From the NCBI GenBank assembly GCA_030602145.1, contig JAUWAH010000013.1:1-14477 (forward strand): a stretch of DNA of 14,477 bases, written 5' to 3'. Positions within the stretch are counted from its first letter, which is position 1, and each line of letters opens with the position of its first letter. The notes under the pieces were generated by a model. That model was given only the letters and a program-made list of their open reading frames with translations. It was not told where the DNA came from and did not search any database. Below are positions 7,247 through 14,477 of this stretch, one piece after another. Made by a program: the position numbers and the translations under genes. This DNA is from Desulfobulbus sp. (GTDB lineage Bacteria; Desulfobacterota; Desulfobulbia; Desulfobulbales; Desulfobulbaceae).

Positions 7247-8517
7247 ACAGTTCCTGGCGCATTAAGAACGGCCGGATCATCGACCCGGCCAACCGAATCG
7301 ACCGGATGGATGATCTGGTGGTCATCGACGGCCGCATCGCCGGCCCGGATCAGCCCGCTCCCGCCGACCTGCCGGAAATCGATGCCCAGGGCCTGTGGGT
7401 GGTGCCGGGCCTGATCGACATGCATGTCCATCTGCGCGAGCCGGGTGAGGAGTACAAGGAGGATATCCTTTCCGGGACGAGGGCCGCGGTGGCCGGTGGC
7501 TTCACCGGGGTGGCCTGCATGCCCAACACCAAGCCGGTCAACGACAGCGCCACGGTCACCGTCACGATCATGGCGAGGGCCGCCCACGCCCCGATCCGGG
7601 TCTATCCGGTGGGGGCGATCAGCCTGGGCAGCGAGGGCAAGCAGTTGTGCGAATACGGGGAAATGCGCGGCGCCGGCATCGTGGCGGTCAGCGATGACGG
7701 CCGGCCGGTGCGCGACAGCCAGTTGATGCGCCGCGCCCTGGAATACGCCTCGGATTTCGGCCTGGTGGTGATCTCCCACAGCGAGGAGGCCACCCTGAGC
7801 ACCGGGGTGATGAACGAGGGGCCGGTCGCCACCCGCCTTGGCCTCAAGGGCATCCCCGCCGCCGCCGAGGCGATCATGGTCTATCGGGAGATCGCCCTGG
7901 CCGAATTCACCGGGACCCGGGTCCACATCGCCCATGTGAGCACCGCCATGGCCATTGATCTCATCCGGGCGGCCAAGGCGCGGGGCGTGCGAGTCACCGC
8001 CGAAACCGCGCCCCATTACTTCACCCTCACCGACGAGGCGGTGGTCGGCTACGACACCAACACCAAGATGAACCCGCCCCTGCGCTCCGCCGCCGATCGG
8101 GAGGCGATCCGCACAGCCCTGGCCGACGGCACCCTGGATGTTATCGCCACCGATCATGCCCCCCACTCGGTTCTGGAAAAGGAGCTGGAGTTCGATGCGG
8201 CCGCCAACGGCATCATCGGCCTGGAGACAGCCCTGCCGCTCACCCTGGCCCTAGTGCGCGACCGGGTAATCGACGAGGCCCGCCTGGTGGAGCTGCTGGC
8301 GGTCAACCCGGCGACCATCCTCGGCCTGGAAGCCGGTACCCTGGGCGCCGGCGCTCAAGCGGACATCACCCTGATCGATCCTGACCACCAGTTTGTCTAC
8401 ACCGCCGACCAGGTGGTCTCCAAAAGCCGGAACACACCCTTCCTCGGCCAGACCCTGCAAGGCCGGGCCGTGCTCACCATGGTTGGCGGCCTCGTCCGCC
8501 ACAACCTGCTCGGCTGA
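7243..8517 (+). CDS. pyrC: Dihydroorotase (class I, PyrC)
   Basis: Dihydroorotase cyclises N-carbamoyl-aspartate to dihydroorotate, the step after PyrB. The 424-residue length and motifs fit the class I amidohydrolase type (Bacillus/Aquifex-like) and not the shorter E. coli type. Metal and substrate residues are visible: [10 protein letters not shown] (59-68; H61, H63, R65), the SDDG aspartates (D151/D152) that replace the carboxylated lysine in many class I enzymes, SHSEE (His179), IAHVS (His231), AETAPHYF (252-260) and ATDHAPH with catalytic Asp304. All key residues appear present, so it should be active and not a non-catalytic PyrB partner. The start at 7243 forms ATGA with the preceding 20-codon frame. 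It converges on queC with only 18 bases between stops and no visible terminator. Confidence 0.97.
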   Translation: MNSSWRIKNGRIIDPANRIDRMDDLVVIDGRIAGPDQPAPADLPEIDAQGLWVVPGLIDMHVHLREPGEEYKEDILSGTRAAVAGGFTGVACMPNTKPVNDSATVTVTIMARAAHAPIRVYPVGAISLGSEGKQLCEYGEMRGAGIVAVSDDGRPVRDSQLMRRALEYASDFGLVVISHSEEATLSTGVMNEGPVATRLGLKGIPAAAEAIMVYREIALAEFTGTRVHIAHVSTAMAIDLIRAAKARGVRVTAETAPHYFTLTDEAVVGYDTNTKMNPPLRSAADREAIRTALADGTLDVIATDHAPHSVLEKELEFDAAANGIIGLETALPLTLALVRDRVIDEARLVELLAVNPATILGLEAGTLGAGAQADITLIDPDHQFVYTADQVVSKSRNTPFLGQTLQGRAVLTMVGGLVRHNLLG

Positions 8518-8535
8518 CCGTTCGATATCCAGCGA

Positions 8536-9225
8536 TCAACCTTTCACATAGGGGGCCGGATCGACCAGACCGGCCTCGCGAAATCCCTGCAACCGCAGCC
8601 GGCAGGCGTCGCAGCGACCGCAGGCCAGGCCATCCACCGGATCGTAGCAGCTGTGGGTGAGCCCGTAGTCCACCCCCAACTCCACTCCCTTGCGGATGAT
8701 TTCCTTTTTGCTCAGCCGGATGAGCGGCGCATGGAAGCGAAACGGCATGCCGGTCGTCCCGGACCTGGTGCCGAGGTTGGCCATGCGGGCGAAGGCTTCC
8801 AGGAATTCCGGCCGGCAGTCGGGGTAGCCGCTGTAGTCGATGGCGTTGATGCCCAGAAAGATGTCGGTGGTCGCCAGCACCTCGGCCCAGGCCAGGGCAT
8901 GGGCGAGGAAGATGATGTTGCGGCCGGGCACGTAGGTCACCGGAATTATCCGCTCCATGTCCTCAAGGGGACGATCCTTGGGAACGTCGAGTGCATCGGT
9001 CAGGGCCGAGCCGCCGATGGCGTCGAGATCCACCCTGAGGACCAGGTGGCGGCGGGCCTGGTAGTGGCGGGCGATGACCCGGGCCCGCTCCAGTTCGACG
9101 GCCTGCCGCTGTCCGTAGTGGAAACTCAGGCAGTTACAGACAAAACCCTGGGAACGGGCCATGGCTAGGACCGTGGTCGAATCAAGGCCGCCGCTGAGCA
9201 GCACCACCGCCTGTCGTTCGTTCAT
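8536..9225 (-). CDS. queC: 7-cyano-7-deazaguanine (preQ0) synthase
   Basis: QueC converts 7-carboxy-7-deazaguanine, ATP and ammonia to preQ0 on the way to the tRNA nucleoside queuosine. The 229-residue protein opens with the PP-loop SGGLDST (11-17) for ATP binding. YVPGRN (98-103) and [11 protein letters not shown] (128-138) are characteristic QueC segments, and the zinc cysteines are C193, C202, C205 and C208 in the C-x8-C-x2-C-x2-C arrangement. The ATG at 9225 overlaps the stop of sfsA as ATGA, and a GGAG lies 5 bases upstream (minus strand, 9234-9231). No other queuosine genes (queD, queE, queF) are in the window. Confidence 0.97.
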   Translation of the reverse strand: MNERQAVVLLSGGLDSTTVLAMARSQGFVCNCLSFHYGQRQAVELERARVIARHYQARRHLVLRVDLDAIGGSALTDALDVPKDRPLEDMERIIPVTYVPGRNIIFLAHALAWAEVLATTDIFLGINAIDYSGYPDCRPEFLEAFARMANLGTRSGTTGMPFRFHAPLIRLSKKEIIRKGVELGVDYGLTHSCYDPVDGLACGRCDACRLRLQGFREAGLVDPAPYVKG

Positions 9226-9941
9226 AGGCGCTCCGTTGGCTCTTCAGGCAAGATAAAAGGGATGCTGTGTCGGATGGCGATGGCCTCCGGCCGGACCTCG
9301 GCCCGGTAGGCAAGAAACCGCACCCCGCGGTCGACCGCCCAGGCCACCGTCTCGGCGTAGACCGGGTCGATGCGGGCCGCCGGTGCGCACCGGTCGGCAT
9401 CGCCGCGCTGGACGCAGAACAGGACCGCCGCTCCGTGACCACTTTCAGCCAACCGGACCAGTTCGTGGAGATGCCTGGTGCCGCGACCGGTGACCGCATC
9501 GGGGAACAGGGCCAGGCGGTTTTCGGCCAGCGAGCAGTTCTTCACCTCCAGGTACACCGGGCCGCGATCGGTCTCAAGGAGAAAATCCAGCCGGCTTTCG
9601 GCGGACACCCGCACCTCCGCGGTGATGGCCGTGGGGGTGCCGAAATCATCGATCACCCCGTTTTCCAGCGCCTCGCGGACCAATCCGTTGGTCCGGCCGG
9701 TATGCACCCCGATCCACACGCCCTGCTCCCGCACCATCTCCAGGGTCCAAGCATATTTTCGCCGAGGGTTGTCGGACCAACTGATCAGCACCGGGCTGCC
9801 CGGGGTCGAACAGCCGCGCATGGAGCCCGAATTGGGACAGTGCACGGTCAGGGTCCGGCCGTCTTCGAGGAGCACATCGGCGAGAAACCGTTGGTAGCGT
9901 TGCACAAGAAGACCGGTCTGGCGGATGGCGGGCAGGAGCAT
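9222..9941 (-). CDS. sfsA: SfsA family protein (sugar fermentation stimulation protein homologue)
   Basis: The 239-residue product matches the SfsA family, named for an E. coli gene whose overexpression affects maltose metabolism. The family combines an OB-like N-terminal part with a PD-(D/E)XK nuclease-like fold and is thought to bind nucleic acid; its actual role is unsettled. Visible signatures are RYQRFLADV (15-23), [11 protein letters not shown] (34-44), ESRLDFLLE (115-123), YLEVKNCSL (130-138) and [16 protein letters not shown] (146-161). The D119 and E132-V-K134 pattern matches the nuclease-like core. I chose the ATG at 9941 because it gives the usual family length. A TTG at 10019 would add 26 residues unlike the family, and no clear Shine-Dalgarno precedes either. 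queC follows by a 4-base overlap, so the two are probably one transcript. Confidence 0.95.
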   Translation of the reverse strand: MLLPAIRQTGLLVQRYQRFLADVLLEDGRTLTVHCPNSGSMRGCSTPGSPVLISWSDNPRRKYAWTLEMVREQGVWIGVHTGRTNGLVREALENGVIDDFGTPTAITAEVRVSAESRLDFLLETDRGPVYLEVKNCSLAENRLALFPDAVTGRGTRHLHELVRLAESGHGAAVLFCVQRGDADRCAPAARIDPVYAETVAWAVDRGVRFLAYRAEVRPEAIAIRHSIPFILPEEPTERL

Positions 9942-10197
9942 GGCGGGCGCGGACGGGAAAATCAGGCCAATGGGGGCGCAAGACTGGTATTTCCTGCGCA
10001 AATCATGTAATTTGGTCAATCGAAGGGCAACGGGGAAGCTGGCAATGGTTCCGACTGCGGATCAGCGCCTCCCGGCTCGTGACGATCCACACCCCATGAA
10101 CGCATCCCCTTGCCGCCCCAGTGGACGGGCAAGGTTCGATCTTCCCGGCATATACCAAGTTCTCCCCCATAATCCAACCGTAAAGGAGCGTCTCACC
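9942..10197. other. Divergent intergenic region between sfsA and gap
   Basis: These 256 bases must hold the promoters of the leftward sfsA-queC unit and the rightward gap operon. I see no gene. A plus-strand TGTAAT (10006-10011) is a -10 candidate with only a poor -35 (CTGGTA, 9984-9989). A perfect 7-bp inverted repeat CCTTGCC/GGCAAGG (10108-10114 with 10128-10134, 13-base loop) lies in the likely gap leader. AAGGAG at 10183-10188, 9 bases before the ATG, is the gap ribosome-binding site. Confidence 0.45.
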
Positions 10198-11418
10198 ATG
10201 AAACTCGGGCTCAATGGTCTTGGACGAATCGGTAAGCTCACCCTGTGGAATCAGGTTTCCCGCCAGTATTTCTCGGAAATCGTGGTCAACCTGGGTAGAA
10301 ACGTCGGTGGCGGTCTTGAGGACATCGCCTCCGCCATCGAAAAGGATTCCACCTACGGTCGGCTCAGCATGTACCTCCACGGCCACAAGGGTGGTCGGGT
10401 GATCGAGAACCTCAACGAGGAGAAGGGCTCGATGACCATCAACGGCGTGCCGGTCACCTTCCTGCGCAAGGCCCGCAATCCCAAGGATATCGACTGGCAG
10501 GCCAACCAGGTGCGGCTGGTGGTCGACTCCACCGGTGCCTTCAAGGATCCCACCGCCGATCCCAACGAAGGCAGGGGGGCTGTGCGCGGCCACCTGCAGG
10601 CCGGAGCGGAAAAGGTAATCGTTTCCGCGCCGTTCAAGATCCAGGCCAAGGGGCTCGACATGCCCGAGGATGCGGTGACCACGGTCATGGGCATCAATGA
10701 CGACGACTATGACCCGGCCCGGCACACCATCATTTCCGCGGCCTCCTGCACCACCACCTGCCTGTCCTATATGATCAAGCCGCTGCTCGATCACTTCGGC
10801 GCCGACCGGATGCTGTCCGCCTCCATGGTCACCGTGCATGCCGCCACCGGCTCCCAGGAGGTGCTGGACCGGCTGCCCGGCGCCGGTGCCACGGATCTGC
10901 GCAAGAACCGTTCGATCCTCAACAACATCATCCTGACCACCACCGGCGCGGCCAAGGCCCTGAGCCTGGTCATCCCGGAGATGAAATCCATCGGCTTCAT
11001 CGCCGAATCGGTGCGCATCCCGACTTCGACCGGTTCGCTGATCGTCCTGGTGCTCAACCTTCAGGATGAACTCGACAACCCGATCAAGCGCTCCCTGCTC
11101 AACTCGATCTACGAGGAGTTCGCCAAGACCAGCCCTTACCTTATCTTTTCCACCGAGCAGAATGTCTCCTCCGATATCATCGGCCTGCCCAAGGCGGCGG
11201 TGGTGATCGAATCCACCGAGATCCACACCCGCACGGCCACCATCCGGGTGAACCTGAACACCCTGAAGCATGTCAAGCTCGAGACCGGCAGTTCGTCGCC
11301 CATCCTCGAGGTGCCGCTCACCCAGGCGGTCATCTACGGCTGGTATGACAACGAATTGGGCAGCTACACCAACATGCTCGCCGAACTGACCGTCTCGGTG
11401 GCTGAACGGCTGGTGTGA
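10198..11418 (+). CDS. gap: Glyceraldehyde-3-phosphate dehydrogenase, long divergent form
   Basis: GAPDH interconverts glyceraldehyde 3-phosphate and 1,3-bisphosphoglycerate with a nicotinamide cofactor in glycolysis/gluconeogenesis. The product has 406 residues against about 330-340 for most bacterial forms. Recognisable parts are the Rossmann start NGLGRIG (6-12), the active site ASCTTTCL with Cys184, TVHA with His214, TGAAKA (249-254), RIPTSTGS (273-280) and WYDNE (382-386). Relative to standard numbering (Cys149, Trp310), roughly 35 extra residues precede the cysteine and about 35 more lie before WYDNE. The usual Asn-Asp after the second Rossmann strand reads VVNLGRN (29-35), so the aspartate that holds the NAD ribose is missing; cofactor preference may differ. 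The ATG at 10198 has AAGGAG upstream and fits the family N-terminus. pgk and tpiA downstream support the assignment. Confidence 0.93.
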   Translation: MKLGLNGLGRIGKLTLWNQVSRQYFSEIVVNLGRNVGGGLEDIASAIEKDSTYGRLSMYLHGHKGGRVIENLNEEKGSMTINGVPVTFLRKARNPKDIDWQANQVRLVVDSTGAFKDPTADPNEGRGAVRGHLQAGAEKVIVSAPFKIQAKGLDMPEDAVTTVMGINDDDYDPARHTIISAASCTTTCLSYMIKPLLDHFGADRMLSASMVTVHAATGSQEVLDRLPGAGATDLRKNRSILNNIILTTTGAAKALSLVIPEMKSIGFIAESVRIPTSTGSLIVLVLNLQDELDNPIKRSLLNSIYEEFAKTSPYLIFSTEQNVSSDIIGLPKAAVVIESTEIHTRTATIRVNLNTLKHVKLETGSSSPILEVPLTQAVIYGWYDNELGSYTNMLAELTVSVAERLV

Positions 11419-11869
11419 TCATCCGGCCATTGTCCGCAGACGACCTCCCCGGAATCGAGCGGATCGAAGCACGGGCAATGGCGGCCCCATGGGGGCCGGC
11501 CCAACTCCGCGAGGAGATGGAGGTCGGCAACGGTGTCGCCCTGGTGGCCGCCCACGACGACGGTCCCTGCGGATATGCCTTCTTCCGGACCTGTTTTCCG
11601 GAATGCGAACTGCTCCATCTGGTGGTCGCGCCGGAACAACGCCGGCAACACATCGCCGCTACCCTGCTCGACCACGCCCTCGCCCGGTTCGCCGAGCAGG
11701 GATACACCGCCTGCCTGCTTGAGGTGCGCGCATCCAACCAGGCGGCGCGAAAACTCTATGCACGGGCCGAGTTTCGCCAAACGGGATCGCGGCAGCGGTA
11801 CTACAGTCAACCGGTCGAGGATGCCCTGCTGCTCACCAGGTTCCTCCTCGCCGATACGGGAGAATCACT

Positions 11870-11873
<4 letters not shown>
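11415..11873 (+). CDS. rimI: GNAT N-acetyltransferase, RimI type
   Basis: RimI acetylates the N-terminal alanine of ribosomal protein S18 using acetyl-CoA. The 152-residue protein has the GNAT pattern: strand plus pyrophosphate loop LLHLVVAPEQRRQHIAATLL (66-85), then LEVRASNQAARKLY (102-115) with E103 and Y115, the pair described as catalytic in Salmonella RimI, and the RimI-typical YY...EDALLL end (129-140). The acetyl-CoA loop reads RRQHIA where R/Q-x-x-G-x-G/A is usual, so one glycine is replaced by histidine, and YARAEF replaces the common Y-x-x-x-G-F. It starts at a GTG overlapping the gap stop (GTGA) and ends overlapping the pgk start (ATGA), so it is embedded in the glycolytic unit and probably translated by coupling. 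The target protein is inferred from family only. Confidence 0.9.
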
Positions 11874-13045
<1,172 letters not shown>

Positions 13046-13103
13046 CACACCCGCACCCGCCCGGCCCATCGCCTTCAAGCCTTTTCATGACAAGGAGCCC
13101 CGT

Positions 13104-13859
13104 ATGCACAGACGTCCGCTGATCGCCGGAAACTGGAAAATGCACCTGACGCTCACCGAGGCCGTCAACCTTGCCCGGACGGTGGCGACCTCCGCCAGCG
13201 CCTGTCCGGACCGCGATGTCATGGTGGCACCGGCCTCCACCGCCCTGGCCGCGGTCTGCAACGCGGTGGCGGACACCCCCCTGCTGGTCGGCGCGCAAAA
13301 TGTCGCCTGGGAAAAGGAAGGTGCCTTCACCGGCGAGATCTCCCCCATCATGCTCACGGATCTTGGCGTCAACATGGCCCTGGTCGGCCATTCCGAACGG
13401 CGCCAGATTTTCGGCGAGGACGACGCCATGATCAACCGGCGTCTGCGCGGCGCGCTGCACTTCGGCATCCGCCCGGTACTGTGCATCGGCGAGACCCTGG
13501 CCGAACGGGAAGACGGCCGAACCTTTGCCGTTCTCGAATCGCAGGTGCGGCAAGGGTTGCACGAAGTGTCCATCGAACAGATGGCGGAGACCGTGCTCGC
13601 CTACGAGCCGGTTTGGGCCATCGGCACCGGCAAGACGGCGACCACGGAACAGGCCCAGGAGGTCCATGGCTTTCTCCGCCGTTTGCTGGCCGCCATCTAC
13701 GAGAAAACACTTGCCGACAAGACAAGAATACTATATGGTGGCTCGGTTAAACCTGACAATATCGACGCCTTGATGGCGCAACCTGATATCGACGGCGCCC
13801 TTGTGGGTGGCGCTGCGTTAAAAGCGGAATCGTTCGACCGGATCGTCCAATTCAGATGA
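13104..13859 (+). CDS. tpiA: Triosephosphate isomerase
   Basis: This TIM-barrel enzyme interconverts dihydroxyacetone phosphate and glyceraldehyde 3-phosphate. The 251-residue protein shows GNWKM with Asn10 and Lys12, GHSERR with electrophile His96, AYEPVWAIGTGKTAT (166-180) with catalytic base Glu168 and the flexible loop 6, YGGSVKPDN (211-219) and the phosphate-binding GALVGGAAL (231-239). The ATG at 13104 has AAGGAG (13092-13097) 6 bases upstream. Its TGA overlaps the secG start as ATGA. The last part of the gene (about 13720-13760) is a little AT-richer than its surroundings, but the reading frame is intact. Confidence 0.98.
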   Translation: MHRRPLIAGNWKMHLTLTEAVNLARTVATSASACPDRDVMVAPASTALAAVCNAVADTPLLVGAQNVAWEKEGAFTGEISPIMLTDLGVNMALVGHSERRQIFGEDDAMINRRLRGALHFGIRPVLCIGETLAEREDGRTFAVLESQVRQGLHEVSIEQMAETVLAYEPVWAIGTGKTATTEQAQEVHGFLRRLLAAIYEKTLADKTRILYGGSVKPDNIDALMAQPDIDGALVGGAALKAESFDRIVQFR

Positions 13860-14227
13860 CAACTCTCATCATTGTTCTTCATACCATCGTCTGCTTCTTC
13901 CTGATCGGCATCGTCCTGCTGCAGCATGGCAAAGGTGCGGACATCGGGGCAACGTTCGGCGGTTCGAGCCAGTCGCTGTTCGGCACCGAAGGTCCCCTGC
14001 CGCTCCTGAACAAGATCACGACCCTGGCGGCCATCATCTTCATGGGAACCTCGGTCGCTTTGGCCTATCTGTCCGCGCACAAGAGTTCCGGCTCGGTCAT
14101 GACCGAACTGAAGGTCCAGGAACAGGCAGTTCCGCAGCAACCGGCACCCATCGCCGTGCCCATGCCGACCGAGAGCGAGGCCCCAAAAAGCGCACCGGAA
14201 CAACCGGTCAACCAAGAAAAGAAATAA
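13856..14227 (+). CDS. secG: Preprotein translocase subunit SecG
   Basis: SecG is the small auxiliary subunit of the SecYEG channel in the cytoplasmic membrane. The 123-residue protein has two membrane segments (about 3-22 and 54-72) joined by the conserved cytoplasmic loop GKGADIGATFGGSSQSLFG (25-43), which identifies the family. A C-terminal tail (about 85-123) is rich in Pro, Gln, Glu and Ala; such tails vary widely among SecG proteins. The ATG overlaps the tpiA stop by 4 bases with no strong independent ribosome-binding site, suggesting coupled translation. A tRNA-Leu gene begins 5 bases after the stop codon. Confidence 0.95.
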   Translation: MTTLIIVLHTIVCFFLIGIVLLQHGKGADIGATFGGSSQSLFGTEGPLPLLNKITTLAAIIFMGTSVALAYLSAHKSSGSVMTELKVQEQAVPQQPAPIAVPMPTESEAPKSAPEQPVNQEKK

Positions 14228-14232
14228 GCTGT

Positions 14233-14318
14233 GCCGAAGTGGTGGAATTGGTAGACACACTATCTTGAGGGGGTAGCGGCCCACGGTCGTGCGAGTTCGA
14301 GTCTCGCCTTCGGCACCA
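14233..14318 (+). tRNA. leuU: tRNA-Leu (anticodon GAG)
   Basis: A full class II tRNA can be folded. The acceptor stem GCCGAAG (14233-14239) pairs with CTTCGGC (14308-14314), followed by discriminator A (14315) and an encoded CCA (14316-14318). The anticodon stem CTATC/GGTAG (14260-14264 with 14272-14276) encloses the loop TTGAGGG with anticodon GAG at 14267-14269, reading CUC and CUU. A long variable arm (14277-14290) and the T arm GCGAG/CTCGC (14291-14295 with 14303-14307) with loop TTCGAGT complete it. The long variable arm and discriminator A fit leucine. It lies 5 bases after secG, the same order as secG-leuU in E. coli, and probably shares that transcript. Confidence 0.96.
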
Positions 14319-14326
14319 AGACATAA

Positions 14327-14350
14327 TCCAGTGAAGATTGCTGGAATCTT
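14327..14350 (+). other. Short alternative hairpins between tRNA-Leu and the terminator
   Basis: Two overlapping, mutually exclusive small stems are possible: TCCAG/CTGGA (14327-14331 with 14341-14345) and AAGATT/AATCTT (14334-14339 with 14345-14350). They sit in the 3' trailer of the tRNA precursor and may help processing or simply be chance. Confidence 0.25.
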
Positions 14351-14352
14351 TT

Positions 14353-14387
14353 AACCCCGTGAATTCTTAGAATTGACGGGGTTTTTT
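14353..14387 (+). terminator. Rho-independent terminator of the gap-secG-tRNA-Leu unit
   Basis: AACCCCGT (14353-14360) pairs with ACGGGGTT (14376-14383). Inside, after a G-G mismatch, AATTC (14362-14366) pairs with GAATT (14370-14374) around a TTA loop. The stem runs directly into six T residues (14382-14387). This is a strong intrinsic terminator, 34 bases after the tRNA CCA. Confidence 0.92.
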
Positions 14388-14477
14388 CATGCCTTTTTTC
14401 CAAACTTGTCCATTGACATCCGCAAGATAAACCCGGCACAAAAGCGGGTAAAGGGCAAAGCTCCACTGCAACCGACC
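14388..14477. other. Sequence beyond the terminator, no gene seen
   Basis: The last 90 bases are locally AT-richer and hold no supportable gene. A TTGACA (14413-14418) matches the -35 consensus but has no acceptable -10 at 16-18 bases. A small stem ACCCG/CGGGT (14431-14435 with 14445-14449) is present. A promoter for a gene beyond the window is possible. Confidence 0.3.

Noticed and set aside
7111..7250. Intrinsic terminator or pyrimidine attenuator between pyrB and pyrC
   Set aside because: No stem followed by a T-run is visible in the 58-base gap.
9942..10019. Extended sfsA start at the TTG at 10019
   Set aside because: The extra 26 residues do not resemble SfsA N-termini and no ribosome-binding site supports it; the ATG at 9941 gives the normal length.
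10003..11271. Minus-strand open frame of more than 400 codons opposite gap
   Set aside because: Mirror frame of a GC-rich gene with no recognisable domain; the plus-strand GAPDH motifs explain the region.
14413..14441. TTGACA as a promoter for a downstream gene
   Set aside because: The -35 is perfect, but the hexamer 17 bases downstream (GCACAA) does not resemble a -10 and neighbouring spacings are no better.
14260..14466. Minus-strand open frame of 68 codons at the right end
   Set aside because: It reads antisense through tRNA-Leu and its terminator; its C-terminal part is the spurious peptide commonly predicted opposite tRNA-Leu genes.

Overview
The window is about 14.5 kb of GC-rich, gene-dense bacterial chromosome carrying core housekeeping genes. 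The lipoprotein nucleotidase, EAL-HDOD protein, long GAPDH and pgk-tpiA-secG-tRNA-Leu order suggest a Gram-negative bacterium. My best guess is Desulfobacterota (a Desulfobulbales-type sulfate reducer or relative). That assignment is inference from gene content and protein style, not from a marker gene. I see no insertion sequence, phage gene, CRISPR array, toxin-antitoxin pair or island of odd composition.

Left part (1-5353): the 3' part of a DEAD-box RNA helicase with a DbpA-type RNA-binding tail (deaD/csdA type, start outside the window), then an EAL-HDOD signalling protein on the same strand. Converging on it from the right is a two-gene minus-strand unit: a lipoprotein 5'-nucleotidase (UshA/NadN type), followed through a 4-base GTGA overlap by an unrecognised secreted protein with four cysteines. 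The stop-end of that protein overlaps the EAL-HDOD gene by 14 bases.

Middle part (5354-10197): a divergent regulatory region with three consecutive dyads, then lepB-pyrB-pyrC on the plus strand (signal peptidase I, aspartate carbamoyltransferase, dihydroorotase). The pyrB-pyrC gap is bridged exactly by a 20-codon open frame that touches both genes. Converging on pyrC is a minus-strand sfsA-queC pair joined by an ATGA overlap (SfsA; 7-cyano-7-deazaguanine synthase of queuosine synthesis).

Right part (10198-14477): a compact plus-strand unit gap-rimI-pgk-tpiA-secG-tRNA-Leu(GAG) closed by a strong intrinsic terminator. Three successive glycolytic/gluconeogenic enzymes (GAPDH, phosphoglycerate kinase, triosephosphate isomerase) are interleaved with the ribosomal-protein acetyltransferase gene rimI and followed by the SecG translocase subunit. 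Four-base start/stop overlaps at gap/rimI, rimI/pgk and tpiA/secG point to translational coupling. The GAPDH is about 70 residues longer than usual and lacks the usual NAD-ribose-binding aspartate, the most distinctive protein-level feature here.

No gene-free stretch exceeds 300 bases. I did not find a convincing undescribed system; the findings are mostly points of gene organisation, one divergent enzyme, one unknown protein and several candidate regulatory structures.
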